A stretch of 64,000 nt of DNA from Streptococcus parasanguinis (GTDB taxonomy: Bacteria > Bacillota > Bacilli > Lactobacillales > Streptococcaceae). This document shows positions 27,817 to 36,658 of the stretch, piece by piece. Positions within the stretch are counted from its first letter, which is position 1; every line of letters begins with the position of its first letter. The notes under the pieces were generated by a model that worked only from the letters and a program-made list of their open reading frames with translations, did no database searches and had not been told where the DNA came from. The stretch lies in contig CAJJKY010000002.1 in assembly GCA_905188195.1 (NCBI GenBank), forward strand, positions 124,001 to 188,000, in the 5' to 3' direction. The translations under genes and the position numbers were made by a program.

Positions 27817-29166
27817 ATGTCACATATTAAATTTGACTACTCAAAGGTGTTAGATAAATTTGTAGCACCACATGAACTAGATTATATGCAGCCTCAAGTG
27901 ACTGCTGCAGATTCTGCTCTGCGAAATGGTACAGGTCCTGGGGCAGAAATGACTGGCTGGTTGAACTTGCCTGAAGAATATGACAAAGATGAATTTGCTC
28001 GTATTCAAAAGGCTGCTGCTAAAATCCAATCTGATAGTGAGGTATTGATCGTAATCGGTATTGGTGGTTCCTATTTAGGAGCTCGTGCAGCTATTGATTT
28101 CTTGAATAATTCTTTTGTAAATCTACAAAGCAAGGAAGAACGCAAGGCACCTCAAATCCTCTATGCTGGAAATTCTATTTCTTCAAGCTATTTGGCTGAT
28201 TTGGTAGACTATGTATCAGACAAAGATTTCTCTGTCAACGTTATTTCTAAGTCAGGAACGACTACAGAGCCTGCTATTGCTTTCCGTGTCTTCAAAGAAC
28301 TCTTGGTTAAGAAGTATGGTCAGGAAGAAGCAAATAAACGGATTTATGCAACTACAGACCGCGCTAAAGGTGCAGTTAAGGTTGAAGCAGATGCTAATGG
28401 CTGGGATACTTTTGTAGTGCCTGATAGTGTAGGTGGTCGTTTTACAGTATTGACAGCAGTGGGACTCTTGCCAATCGCAGCTGCAGGGGCTGATATCAGC
28501 AAGTTAATGGAAGGAGCAAATGCTGCTCGCAAGGCTTATGCTTCTGATAAGTTGGCTGAAAATGAAGCATATCAATATGCAGTTGTACGCAATATCTTGT
28601 ACCGTAAAGGTTATCTGACAGAAGTTTTAGCTAACTATGAACCATCTCTACAATACTTCTCTGAGTGGTGGAAGCAACTGGCTGGTGAGTCAGAAGGGAA
28701 AGACCAAAAAGGGATTTACCCAACTTCAGCCAACTTCTCAACAGACTTGCACTCTCTGGGACAATTTATCCAGGAAGGTACCCGTATCCTCTTTGAAACA
28801 GTTGTACGTGTAGATAAACCTCGCAAAAATGTGCTGATTCCTGAATTGGCAGAAGACTTGGACGGTCTTGGCTACTTGCAAGGAAAAGATGTTGACTTTG
28901 TCAATAAAAAAGCTACAGATGGAGTGCTGTTAGCACACACTGATGGTGGAGTTCCAAATATGTTTGTGACACTGCCTGAGCAAGATGAGTTCACTTTGGG
29001 CTACACTATTTACTTCTTTGAGTTGGCTATTGCTCTTTCTGGCTACCTGAATGGTATCAATCCATTTGACCAGCCTGGAGTTGAGGCTTATAAGAAAAAC
29101 ATGTTTGCCCTTCTTGGAAAACCAGGCTTTGAAGAGCTGGGTGCTGAGTTGAATGCACGCCTTTGA
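27817..29166 (+). CDS. pgi: glucose-6-phosphate isomerase (complete copy)
   Basis: 449-residue glycolytic enzyme interconverting glucose-6-P and fructose-6-P. It is complete, with SGTTTEP in the phosphate site, the active-site Glu region in the centre, and the C-terminal signature in GYTIYFFELAIALSGYLNG. SD TTGGAGG. A second, 5'-truncated pgi lies at 34.7-35.2 kb beyond the sorbitol genes. Their encoded C-termini differ at only a few of about 139 residues while codons differ widely (this copy uses more A/T-ending codons), so this is probably an imported allele that replaced the resident one. Confidence 0.95.
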   Translation: MSHIKFDYSKVLDKFVAPHELDYMQPQVTAADSALRNGTGPGAEMTGWLNLPEEYDKDEFARIQKAAAKIQSDSEVLIVIGIGGSYLGARAAIDFLNNSFVNLQSKEERKAPQILYAGNSISSSYLADLVDYVSDKDFSVNVISKSGTTTEPAIAFRVFKELLVKKYGQEEANKRIYATTDRAKGAVKVEADANGWDTFVVPDSVGGRFTVLTAVGLLPIAAAGADISKLMEGANAARKAYASDKLAENEAYQYAVVRNILYRKGYLTEVLANYEPSLQYFSEWWKQLAGESEGKDQKGIYPTSANFSTDLHSLGQFIQEGTRILFETVVRVDKPRKNVLIPELAEDLDGLGYLQGKDVDFVNKKATDGVLLAHTDGGVPNMFVTLPEQDEFTLGYTIYFFELAIALSGYLNGINPFDQPGVEAYKKNMFALLGKPGFEELGAELNARL

Positions 29167-29205
29167 TTCTTATATGCCTTGAGTTCATTTAGAGTATAAA
29201 AAGAG

Positions 29206-29236
29206 ATCCACAAGTTCATTTCTTGTGGATTTTTTA
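29206..29236 (+). terminator. pgi terminator
   Basis: ATCCACAAG pairs perfectly with CTTGTGGAT and is followed by TTTTTT. It differs from the terminator behind the truncated pgi. Confidence 0.9.
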
Positions 29237-29291
29237 GTACAAGCCTCTTAATTAGTTTATTATTTTTTTGAACTGTGTAAAAAAGAGTGTC

Positions 29292-29320
29292 TTAATTCAT
29301 TTATGAAAGCGCTGTATAAT
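29292..29320 (+). promoter_or_regulatory. srl operon promoter with cre-like site
   Basis: TTAATT (29292-29297), 17 bp, TATAAT (29315-29320). TGAAAGCGCTGTAT (29304-29317) differs from the cre consensus at one position and overlaps the -10, so CcpA should repress the sorbitol operon. The poor -35 fits a promoter needing an activator, probably SrlR. Confidence 0.65.
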
Positions 29321-29352
29321 TGCCTTGTAAATAAAATTTGAGAGGTATCAAA

Positions 29353-30153
29353 ATGAATGATTGGTTAAACATAAAAGGCAAAACAGTTCTTGTGACTGGC
29401 GCGTCATCTGGGATCGGTAAGGCAATCGTTGAAGAATTGCTGGAATTAGGTGTCAACGTAGCGAATTTCGATCTTAGCGACAACGATTTGCGTCATCCAA
29501 ATCTATTATTTGTAAAAGTTGATGTAACTTCTCGCTCTGAAGTAGAAGAGGGTGTTGCCAAAATAGTTGAAAGATTTGGCAATATTGATGCAGTGGTCAA
29601 TAATGCAGGGATTAATATCCCTAGATTATTAATCGATGCAGAAAATCCTAAAGGTCCTTACGAATTGGACGATGAGACGTTCGAAAAAGTAACGATGATT
29701 AATCAAAAAGGTTTGTATCTGGTTAGTCAGGCAGTGGGACGTATTTTAGTGAAAAATGGAAAAGGTGTAATTGTGAACATGGCTTCAGAAGCAGGCTTGG
29801 AAGGTTCTGAAGGACAAAGTGCCTATGCTGCCACAAAAGCAGCAGTCTATAGTTACACTCGTTCATGGGCAAAAGAGCTGGGTAAGCATGGTGTACGTGT
29901 GGTTGGAATTGCTCCAGGAATTATGGAAGCTACGGGACTTCGAACTCTTTCTTATGAGGAAGCTCTTGCTTATACCCGTGGAAAGACGGTAGAAGATATT
30001 CGAGCTGGTTATGCTTCAACTTCAACAACTCCTTTGGGACGAAGTGGTAAACTACGGGAAGTAGCTGACCTTGTAGCATTCTATATTTCAGACCGTTCTA
30101 GCTATATAACTGGAGTCACTACAAATATTGCCGGAGGGAAAACTCGCGGTTAA
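29353..30153 (+). CDS. srlD: sorbitol-6-phosphate 2-dehydrogenase
   Basis: 266-residue short-chain dehydrogenase that oxidises sorbitol-6-P to fructose-6-P with NAD. It has the Rossmann motif GASSGIG near residue 20, NNAG, the catalytic Ser region NMASEAG and YAATK (Tyr-x3-Lys). Followed by the regulator and PTS genes in the order srlD-R-M-A-E-B, as I recall for S. mutans, where pgi also lies immediately upstream. The start at 29353 has AGAGG upstream; the earlier in-frame ATG has none. Fructose-6-P enters glycolysis, metabolically beside Pgi. Confidence 0.92.
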   Translation: MNDWLNIKGKTVLVTGASSGIGKAIVEELLELGVNVANFDLSDNDLRHPNLLFVKVDVTSRSEVEEGVAKIVERFGNIDAVVNNAGINIPRLLIDAENPKGPYELDDETFEKVTMINQKGLYLVSQAVGRILVKNGKGVIVNMASEAGLEGSEGQSAYAATKAAVYSYTRSWAKELGKHGVRVVGIAPGIMEATGLRTLSYEEALAYTRGKTVEDIRAGYASTSTTPLGRSGKLREVADLVAFYISDRSSYITGVTTNIAGGKTRG

Positions 30154-30176
30154 AAAAATGAAGGTGAGGAAGAGAG

Positions 30177-32042
30177 TTGACCATAGTAAATCGATGGTAT
30201 AATATTTTAGAAAAAATGGTCTCACAGCCAACTTATTCCTTGGTAGATATGCGCTCAGAGCTGGATATTAGTATGCAAACCTTGCAAAAGAGTATCCAAC
30301 AATTAAATGATGTTTTGGCTCCGAGTATCCAGATTATCTCACAAGATGATCAGTTAATGTTAGAGGTGTATGACTATACTGAGTTGGAAAGGATTTTATC
30401 TGGTAGTTTAAAACGGGAGAGTGACTTCAATTCTTCCAGTAAAAGAATTGCCTATTTACTAAAACGTTTAATTGAGTCAACCTCCCCTCTTCTTATTGAC
30501 GACTTGGCTGAGGAAGCAGGTGTTAGTAGAAGTACCCTTAATAAGGATTTAAAACAAGTAAAATCTTTGGCAGAGAGTTACTCTATCACTATTTCAGGAA
30601 AGCCCAACCGTGGGCTGGAGGTCTTGGGGTCCGAGCTGAATTTGCGCTTGCTCTATATTCACCAAGTGGCCCCTTACTTTGAAGGAAAGACACTCACCGA
30701 GGCAACATCTTCTTTTCTGGAGACGCTACTCCAGGAGTATAAAATCCCGAAAGAAACAAAGGAACTCCTTCGAAAGACAATTTCAATTATGGTGGAGCGT
30801 ATTCATGCATCTAGGGTGTTGAGTTGCCCTATTCCTTACTATAGGAATGATTTAACAGAGACACCTTTGGTTGAAAAATTAATCTATCATATTGAGATGA
30901 CTTATAAGATTTCCCTCAGTCAGTTTGAGATAGACTTTTTGTGTTTTCCGTTTAATATCCGTTTTATTGACACTTTAAGCAAGCCGTCTTATCAATCTGA
31001 ACAGCTTGCAAACATTTTTCAAGGGATTGTCAAGAAAGTCAAAGAAACAATGTTGGTTAACTTTGATGATGAAGAATTATTTGAAGAAATCAAGTCTCAT
31101 CTAGGCTCCTTAATCAATCGACTGATTTTCCATGTGCAAGCTAATGATATATTCCATGGCGAGGTTCAAACTCAATATCCTTTTGCTTTTGAAATGGCGA
31201 AAATTGCTGGAGAAGAACTATCTGCAATTTTTGGTTCTGAATTGGAATTATCTGAAATCGGATATCTGGCTTTGTATTTTGAAATGATTTTAAGAAAGCA
31301 AAACTCTGTTGTAAATGGTTCTCGCAAGCAGATAGCTGTAGTTTGCACAACAGGAAGAGGAACTGCTGCGATGATTATTCAGCAACTCAGACGAATTCTT
31401 GGAAATGATGTAGACATTACTCAGTATTCTGAAGAGGATTTTAATCTGGATTTGAATCAGGACTATTTCGCGATTTTTACGACAGTTCCTCTAAAATATA
31501 AAGATTCTAAATCTCCAGTCATTCAAGTTAATCATCTTTTTGATGATCAATGGCTGCAGGAAGAATGGCAGAGGGCCAATGCTTTTCATCAAAAAAATCT
31601 AGAAACAGTCAGCTTACGTTTTCTTCGTTTGACTCCCCAAAAAACCTATCAGCAATACTTGCTAAATATGGTTGCAGAGTTAGAGAAACTTCAGATGATT
31701 GATGAAGGTTTTAGAAATCGGATAATTGATAGGGATAAAAAACAATCAACCATTTTTGGTGGAGGAATTGCCTTCCCCCATACAATTAACCAGGGTTATG
31801 CAAAGACTATTTTAATGTTTGGAAAGCTAGAAGAGCCTTATCAAAAAGGAGATGATTGGATTGAATTTATCTTTCTAGTCGCCATTCCCTCAGAAATTGA
31901 AAGCAAAATGGAGAGTGAATTGCTGGAATTGTATGACGACATTTTTCGAATTGCAGGAGAGCCTTCTCTAAAAGAAGCATTGAGGGCTGTAGAAACAGAG
32001 ACAGAGTTTCTATCATTTTCTAAGAGCAAAGGAGTATTTTAA
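30177..32042 (+). CDS. srlR: PTS-regulated transcriptional regulator of the sorbitol operon
   Basis: 621 residues: N-terminal helix-turn-helix segments (about 1-130), PRD-type domains (about 180-375), an EIIB-like domain with VCTTGRGTA at about 390, and a C-terminal EIIA-like domain whose phosphorylatable His is probably H535 in AFPHT. Such proteins activate their operon when the PTS phosphorylation state signals substrate. Start is the TTG at 30177, preceded by GAGGAAG. No ATG gives a full N-terminus. The stop overlaps the srlM start (TAATG). Confidence 0.88.
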   Translation: MTIVNRWYNILEKMVSQPTYSLVDMRSELDISMQTLQKSIQQLNDVLAPSIQIISQDDQLMLEVYDYTELERILSGSLKRESDFNSSSKRIAYLLKRLIESTSPLLIDDLAEEAGVSRSTLNKDLKQVKSLAESYSITISGKPNRGLEVLGSELNLRLLYIHQVAPYFEGKTLTEATSSFLETLLQEYKIPKETKELLRKTISIMVERIHASRVLSCPIPYYRNDLTETPLVEKLIYHIEMTYKISLSQFEIDFLCFPFNIRFIDTLSKPSYQSEQLANIFQGIVKKVKETMLVNFDDEELFEEIKSHLGSLINRLIFHVQANDIFHGEVQTQYPFAFEMAKIAGEELSAIFGSELELSEIGYLALYFEMILRKQNSVVNGSRKQIAVVCTTGRGTAAMIIQQLRRILGNDVDITQYSEEDFNLDLNQDYFAIFTTVPLKYKDSKSPVIQVNHLFDDQWLQEEWQRANAFHQKNLETVSLRFLRLTPQKTYQQYLLNMVAELEKLQMIDEGFRNRIIDRDKKQSTIFGGGIAFPHTINQGYAKTILMFGKLEEPYQKGDDWIEFIFLVAIPSEIESKMESELLELYDDIFRIAGEPSLKEALRAVETETEFLSFSKSKGVF

Positions 32043-32539
32043 TGAATTCGCTAATAATTTTCGCTGTATTTGTCATGGCAGCTTATATATTTCAAATGTT
32101 CCTCGGCTGGCAGCAACTCAAAGACTTCAATAAGACCTATACGATGCTCCGAAAACTGGGGCGCGTAGCGATTGGCAGGAAGTCCGGAAGAATCAAATCC
32201 GGTACGATTGTCATGTTCGCGGTTGATGAAAACGGTCGGGTTCTTAAAGCTAGCAAAATGCAAGGAGTCACAATCTTAGCACGTTTTCAAAATATGGACG
32301 ATTATGTTGGAGAAGACATCCATTATTTTGACAAGTATAATCCTCTTGTGAGAAAAGAAAATAAGTTGATGCAATCAGCCATAGAAGATGCTAGAAAAGT
32401 CTATCTTTGGAATGAGGCAGGTATTGAGAAAGAGACAAGTTCATCTGATTCTTTTCTGGGATTCGGCTTTTATGCGAATTACTTACAATTATCTATTAAA
32501 CAGTTATTTAAAAAAAATAAGAAAGGGAGTTCCTTATGA
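32042..32539 (+). CDS. srlM: sorbitol operon activator SrlM/GutM family
   Basis: 165-residue protein with one N-terminal membrane segment (LIIFAVFVMAAYIFQMFLG) and a cytoplasmic part containing GRVAIGRKSGRIKSGTIV, typical of GutM, an accessory activator of glucitol operons. It overlaps srlR upstream (1 bp) and srlA downstream (4 bp, ATGA), so it is translationally coupled. How GutM acts at the molecular level is not settled. Confidence 0.85.
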   Translation: MNSLIIFAVFVMAAYIFQMFLGWQQLKDFNKTYTMLRKLGRVAIGRKSGRIKSGTIVMFAVDENGRVLKASKMQGVTILARFQNMDDYVGEDIHYFDKYNPLVRKENKLMQSAIEDARKVYLWNEAGIEKETSSSDSFLGFGFYANYLQLSIKQLFKKNKKGSSL

Positions 32540-33081
32540 ATCACATTACAAATTTTGCAGAGAGTTTTATGAAACTCTTCCAATTAGGTGGAGAAACCTT
32601 TATTAGCTGGATGACAAATATTGTACCGCTTGTCTTAATGCTATTGATTGCAATGAATACCCTTATCGCTTTCTTGGGAGAAGAGAAGGTCAATTCCCTG
32701 GCTAAGATTTCTGCCAAAAATCCTGTTAGCCGGTATATGATTTTACCTTTCATTTCTGCCTTTATGCTGGGGAATCCGATGGCAATCAGTATGGGACGTT
32801 TCTTACCAGAATATTATAAACCTAGTTTTGTAGCAGCTCAGATGCAGTTCTGCCACACTTCAAATGGTGTATTTCCGCATATCAATCCTGGGGAATTGTT
32901 TGTATGGATGGGAATTGCAACAGGAATTCAAACTTTAGGTTTAAGTCAAATGGACTTAGCCATTCGTTACATGCTTGTTGGGCTTGTCATGAACTTTGTA
33001 GGCGGTTGGGTGACCGATTTTACAACTGCTTATGTAGCAAAACAGCAAGGTGTTACCTTGAGTAAAACATTTGATTTATAG
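32536..33081 (+). CDS. srlA: PTS glucitol/sorbitol transporter subunit IIC
   Basis: 181-residue membrane channel component of the sorbitol PTS, with several hydrophobic segments and family motifs such as FISAFMLGNPMAISMGRFLPE. In the glucitol PTS the membrane domain is divided between this protein and the C-terminal half of SrlE. It overlaps srlM by 4 bp, and srlE follows 13 bp after the stop. Confidence 0.92.
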   Translation: MNHITNFAESFMKLFQLGGETFISWMTNIVPLVLMLLIAMNTLIAFLGEEKVNSLAKISAKNPVSRYMILPFISAFMLGNPMAISMGRFLPEYYKPSFVAAQMQFCHTSNGVFPHINPGELFVWMGIATGIQTLGLSQMDLAIRYMLVGLVMNFVGGWVTDFTTAYVAKQQGVTLSKTFDL

Positions 33082-33094
33082 AAAGAGTGAAATT

Positions 33095-34075
33095 ATGTCA
33101 TATAAGAGTATAAAAGTTGTTAAAGGAAATGGCGGTTTCGGAGGACCTTTGGTCATTACACCTAGTGAAGCTAAGCATAAATTCATCTATATCACTGGCG
33201 GAGGAGAAAAGCCAGATATTGTAGATAAAATTGCTGATTTGACCGGTATGGAAGCTGTTAATGGGTTTAAAACTTCTATCCCAGATGAGGAAATTGCTTT
33301 AGCAATCGTGGATTGTGGCGGTACTCTTCGCTGTGGTATTTATCCTAAAAAGGGGATCCCTACAATAAATATTGTCGCTACAGGGAAAAGTGGGCCTCTA
33401 GCTCAATATATAACCGAGGAAATCTATGTGTCAGCAGTTGGCCTTAATCAAATTTCTGCTGCTAATGAAGACGAAAAAGCGACAACTGTGGTAACAGAAA
33501 AGCCAACTTACGATACTAGTAAAAAAATTACAGAGCAAAAAGCTGAAACAAGTATTGTAGCAAGAATTGGGATGGGCGCTGGGAAGGTCGTTGCGACTTT
33601 CAACCAGGCTGCTCGTGAAGCCATCCAAACAATGCTCAACACGATCATTCCTTTCATGGCCTTTGTTTCCTTGCTGATTGGGGTTATTCAAGGTTCAGGT
33701 GTTGGAAATTGGCTGGCAAAATTAATGGTTCCCCTAGCTGGGAACATCTGGGGACTCATTTTGATTGGCTTTATCTGTTCCTTGCCATTCCTATCTCCTT
33801 TGTTAGGCCCCGGAGCTGTTATCAGTCAGATTATTGGAACCTTAATTGGAGTTGAAATCGGCAAAGGGACTATTCCGCCCCAAATGGCTCTGCCAGCTAT
33901 ATTTGCTATCAACACTCAAAACGGTTGTGATTTCATTCCTGTAGCACTCGGTCTATCTGAAGCCAAGGCTGAAACAGTTGAGGTTGGTGTCCCTTCTGTG
34001 CTTTATTCACGCTTTCTCAATGGTGTTCCGCGGGTGCTAGTAGCTTGGATAGCTAGTATTGGCCTTTATCAGTAA
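33095..34075 (+). CDS. srlE: PTS glucitol/sorbitol transporter subunit IIB(C)
   Basis: 326 residues. An N-terminal EIIB domain (about 1-120) begins KGNGGFGGPLVITP and has the likely phospho-cysteine region VDCGGTLRCGIYP. A linker follows, then a hydrophobic C-terminal domain from about 180. It passes phosphate from SrlB to incoming sorbitol, forming sorbitol-6-P. The start at 33095 with AAAGAG upstream is preferred; the in-frame ATG at 33071 lies inside srlA. Confidence 0.92.
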   Translation: MSYKSIKVVKGNGGFGGPLVITPSEAKHKFIYITGGGEKPDIVDKIADLTGMEAVNGFKTSIPDEEIALAIVDCGGTLRCGIYPKKGIPTINIVATGKSGPLAQYITEEIYVSAVGLNQISAANEDEKATTVVTEKPTYDTSKKITEQKAETSIVARIGMGAGKVVATFNQAAREAIQTMLNTIIPFMAFVSLLIGVIQGSGVGNWLAKLMVPLAGNIWGLILIGFICSLPFLSPLLGPGAVISQIIGTLIGVEIGKGTIPPQMALPAIFAINTQNGCDFIPVALGLSEAKAETVEVGVPSVLYSRFLNGVPRVLVAWIASIGLYQ

Positions 34076-34173
34076 ACTTTTGATAGATGCACGTAAACAT
34101 AGCAACTATTATGTTAAACTTATCTATAAGCATAAGTTTATGACAGATTTGAGAAAGGATGAATAGGAATTAG

Positions 34174-34545
34174 ATGAAGAAAATTTTTGAAGCTAAAGTA
34201 ATTCAAGTGGGGCCTGAAGCTCAGAATATGATTCAAGATGCCAATATGCTCATTTTGTTTGGAGAAGAAGCTCCGGAAGACTTAGCAGAGTATTGTTTTA
34301 AAATCGATAACAAAAATCTTCTAGGTGCAATACTAGAAGGTGGAAAGCTGGTGGTAGATAGTCAGGAATATTCGATTACTGCCGTAGGAAATGTAGTAGA
34401 AAAAAATTTAACTGGACTGGGCCATATCACGATTTCTTTTGATGGTTCAAAAGAGGGCAGCCTGCCGGGCACTCTCCATGTTGCAGCAGACCAAGCAGTA
34501 GTAATTGAAAAGGACTCTACCATTCAGATTTTCGAAACTGCTTGA
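34174..34545 (+). CDS. srlB: PTS glucitol/sorbitol transporter subunit IIA
   Basis: 123-residue soluble EIIA-Gut domain protein that receives phosphate from HPr and hands it to SrlE. The family motif around GSLPGTLHVAAD, with the conserved His, lies near the C-terminus. It is separated from srlE by 98 bp with no strong terminator. It closes the operon; the downstream hairpin belongs to a decayed repeat rather than a clean terminator. Confidence 0.92.
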   Translation: MKKIFEAKVIQVGPEAQNMIQDANMLILFGEEAPEDLAEYCFKIDNKNLLGAILEGGKLVVDSQEYSITAVGNVVEKNLTGLGHITISFDGSKEGSLPGTLHVAADQAVVIEKDSTIQIFETA

Positions 34546-34602
34546 CCATAACAAAATTTAAAATCAAGCAATTTAGAAAAATAAAAGTCTAAAAAATTGA
34601 TT

Positions 34603-34674
34603 CAGAGCTTGGACAAAAAGTCCAGGCTTCTGGGTCTAAATTAGAAAAAATAGATGACGCAGTGGTTGATTGGC
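34603..34674 (-). repeat. decayed partial copy of the 180-bp repeat
   Basis: AGAGCTTGGAC-AAAAA-GTCCAGGCTTCT mirrors the AGAGGCTAGGAC hairpin of the intact copies. About 40 bp later GACGCAGTGGTTGATTGG matches their GACGCAGTGGTTGAGTGGG at the expected distance. The rest is absent. It sits between srlB and the pgi remnant, at the right-hand junction of the imported block. Confidence 0.6.
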
Positions 34675-34744
34675 AAGTCAATCAAACTAGCCAGTCAGTG
34701 CAAGGGAATTCCCAGCAGATGGATCCACAAGGGGTGCCTGAACA

Positions 34745-35218
34745 GAAGGAAAAGACCAAAAAGGTATTTACCCAACTTCAGCTAACTTCTCAACAGACTT
34801 GCACTCATTGGGTCAATTTATCCAAGAAGGAACTCGTATCATGTTTGAAACAGTTGTCCGTGTGGACAAACCACGTAAGAACGTGATCATCCCTACATTG
34901 GAAGAAGACCTTGATGGACTTGGTTACCTCCAAGGAAAAGACGTTGACTTCGTAAACAAAAAAGCAACTGACGGTGTTCTTCTTGCCCATACAGACGGTG
35001 ATGTACCAAACATGTACGTAACTCTTCCTGAGCAAGATGCCTTCACTCTTGGTTATGCCATCTACTTCTTCGAATTGGCGATCGCCCTTTCAGGTTACTT
35101 GAACGCGATCAACCCATTTGACCAACCAGGTGTTGAAGCCTACAAGAAAAATATGTTTGCCCTTCTTGGTAAACCAGGATTTGAAGAACTTGGAGCAGAA
35201 CTCAACGCTCGTCTTTAA
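34745..35218 (+). pseudogene. 3' remnant of a second pgi
   Basis: Codes for about the last 157 residues of glucose-6-phosphate isomerase. In frame, similarity begins at EGKDQKGIYPTSANFS and continues to the normal C-terminus. A TGA lies just upstream in that frame (34739), and the sequence before it is unrelated. It lacks the N-terminal two thirds, including the phosphate-binding loop, so it cannot be active. Codons are biased (CTT, GCC, TTC, AAC) as in highly expressed streptococcal genes. It is best read as the tail of the original resident pgi, left behind when a pgi-srl block recombined in. Confidence 0.9.
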
Positions 35219-35228
35219 TCAATAGACA

Positions 35229-35257
35229 AAACGATCTCGCAAGAGGTCGTTTTTTTG
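35229..35257 (+). terminator. terminator of the pgi remnant
   Basis: AACGATCTC pairs with GAGGTCGTT, followed by seven T residues. It is almost identical to the terminator at 36630. Confidence 0.9.
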
Positions 35258-35370
35258 TGCCTATTTCCCCATTTAGTGATGAATTGGCGCCATCAGGTGA
35301 TTTATGATATAGTAGAAGGAGCATTTTTATACTTTGTTCATCAAATGATTTTCACTCACTGTGATCGTCA

Positions 35371-35626
35371 AATGAGGCAAAGAGAAACAAAAGGAGTAGG
35401 GAATCCAGAAACTGGGAAAGATGGTGTTTCATATTCAGAAGTACTAAAAAATAATCATTCAGGGTCTATCATGATGTCGGCAGACCAAGATAAAATTACT
35501 CATGAAAATAAAACGAAAATGGTAATTGAATTTAAAAAAATATCATATAAAAAAATATATAGGCTAACATTCTATAAACAAGAAAACGGAGATTACTGTT
35601 TGGCGACAAAAGAGGAAAGTAAATAG
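35371..35626 (+). pseudogene. decayed member of the single-TM surface protein family
   Basis: Only the C-terminal domain remains. Residues GVGNPETGKDGVSYSEVLK and RLTFYKQENGDYCL align with VGNSETGAGGTSYKELLE and DLTFIRQENGDFLL at the end of the protein at 37923-39011. A promoter-like stretch (TATGATATAGTAG-AAGGAG, 35304-35322) still precedes it, but the TM segment and first extracellular half are missing, consistent with an internal deletion. It opens the paralogue cluster that runs to 42.7 kb. Confidence 0.65.
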
Positions 35627-35735
35627 AACATCCATTTCAAGAAATACTGGGTGACTAGAATGGGGAAGATATATTTACTGTGATACAGTTTTTAATGCTA
35701 TAGTAGGATAAGAAAATAAAGTTAAGGAGTACGAC

Positions 35736-36629
35736 ATGTCAAGAGGAAGAAAAGTACAACGTGAATGGTCTAAGAATCATGGGAATCTGTACTCTTTTCC
35801 GAGTGCATTTTCGGATGAAGGACCTCAAGGGGCGATTTTTGAAGATCAAAAGAAACAAATAGGATTTCGGATTTCACGTAATATAATCCGAGTACTCTTT
35901 TCAGTGATCGTTGTATTCGTATTTTTTCTGATAGGAGTCTGGTATTATAAAAAAACAGTCGTTCATAGACCCGAAAATAAGATCATAAGATCTTCGGAAA
36001 GATATCAAAAAAAGAAATCTTCTACCAGCTCCTCGAATATTCAAGCGAGCAAAAGTGAGAATAAAAAAATTGGACAGATATTGAAAAAAGAAAATTCTGA
36101 GTGGGTTGATCCGTCTCAAGTAAGAGTTTTTTCAGTTGATGAAGTCTTTGAGCTAATGGATGCTACAAAGAAGCAAACGCTAACGCCTTCAGAAATAATT
36201 GAGAAATATGGAAAGGCGTTTGCAGGTTTACTTGATTATGATTCCTCGGGGAAAGAACGGGTAACCTTTTATTATAAGCTTTCTGACCAACAGGGTTTTT
36301 TCAAAATTATTATTAATGAGTTTGAAGGAAAAAGTCGTGTCGAGCGTGTCTATCTTGAAGTTACTAAAGCTCAAGCGGGCAAGGCGAATAAAACTTTAGA
36401 AGAATATCGTTCTTATTTGCCTAAAAGTGGTCAGGAAGGGATTGGGTTAATGGAGGCTATAAGCCAGTTTGGAATCCCTAAGAACAGTTACAGTAACAAC
36501 CTGTATGAAGGGGAAAATAGTTATATATATATTCTATACTTTACAACAGATCAAAGAAAAATAACCTTATCATTTAAAAAGAATCAGCAAGGGGAATACC
36601 GACTTGAAAATGTAGCAACATCTGGATAA
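35736..36629 (+). CDS. single-TM protein of the clustered surface family (member 1)
   Basis: 297 residues: cytoplasmic N-terminus of about 50, one TM helix (VLFSVIVVFVFFLIGVWYY), a Ser/Lys linker, then an extracellular region of about 190 residues with two tandem alpha-beta modules. Each module begins with a helix like TPSEIIEKYGKAF or GLMEAISQFGIP, followed by beta strands. This resembles SmpA/BLIP-type repeats, by pattern only. Good SD (AAGGAG). Monocistronic with its own terminator. No known function; membership in the cluster is clear from the shared layout. Confidence 0.7.
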   Translation: MSRGRKVQREWSKNHGNLYSFPSAFSDEGPQGAIFEDQKKQIGFRISRNIIRVLFSVIVVFVFFLIGVWYYKKTVVHRPENKIIRSSERYQKKKSSTSSSNIQASKSENKKIGQILKKENSEWVDPSQVRVFSVDEVFELMDATKKQTLTPSEIIEKYGKAFAGLLDYDSSGKERVTFYYKLSDQQGFFKIIINEFEGKSRVERVYLEVTKAQAGKANKTLEEYRSYLPKSGQEGIGLMEAISQFGIPKNSYSNNLYEGENSYIYILYFTTDQRKITLSFKKNQQGEYRLENVATSG

Positions 36630-36658
36630 AACGATCTCTCAAGAGGTCGTTTTTTTTG
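36630..36658 (+). terminator. terminator after family member 1
   Basis: AACGATCTC/GAGGTCGTT hairpin followed by eight T residues, differing from that at 35229 by one loop base. Confidence 0.9.

Noticed and set aside
34662..34886. 74-residue ORF overlapping the pgi stump
   Set aside because: It crosses from the decayed repeat into pgi sequence in the wrong frame; the pgi frame explains the similarity.
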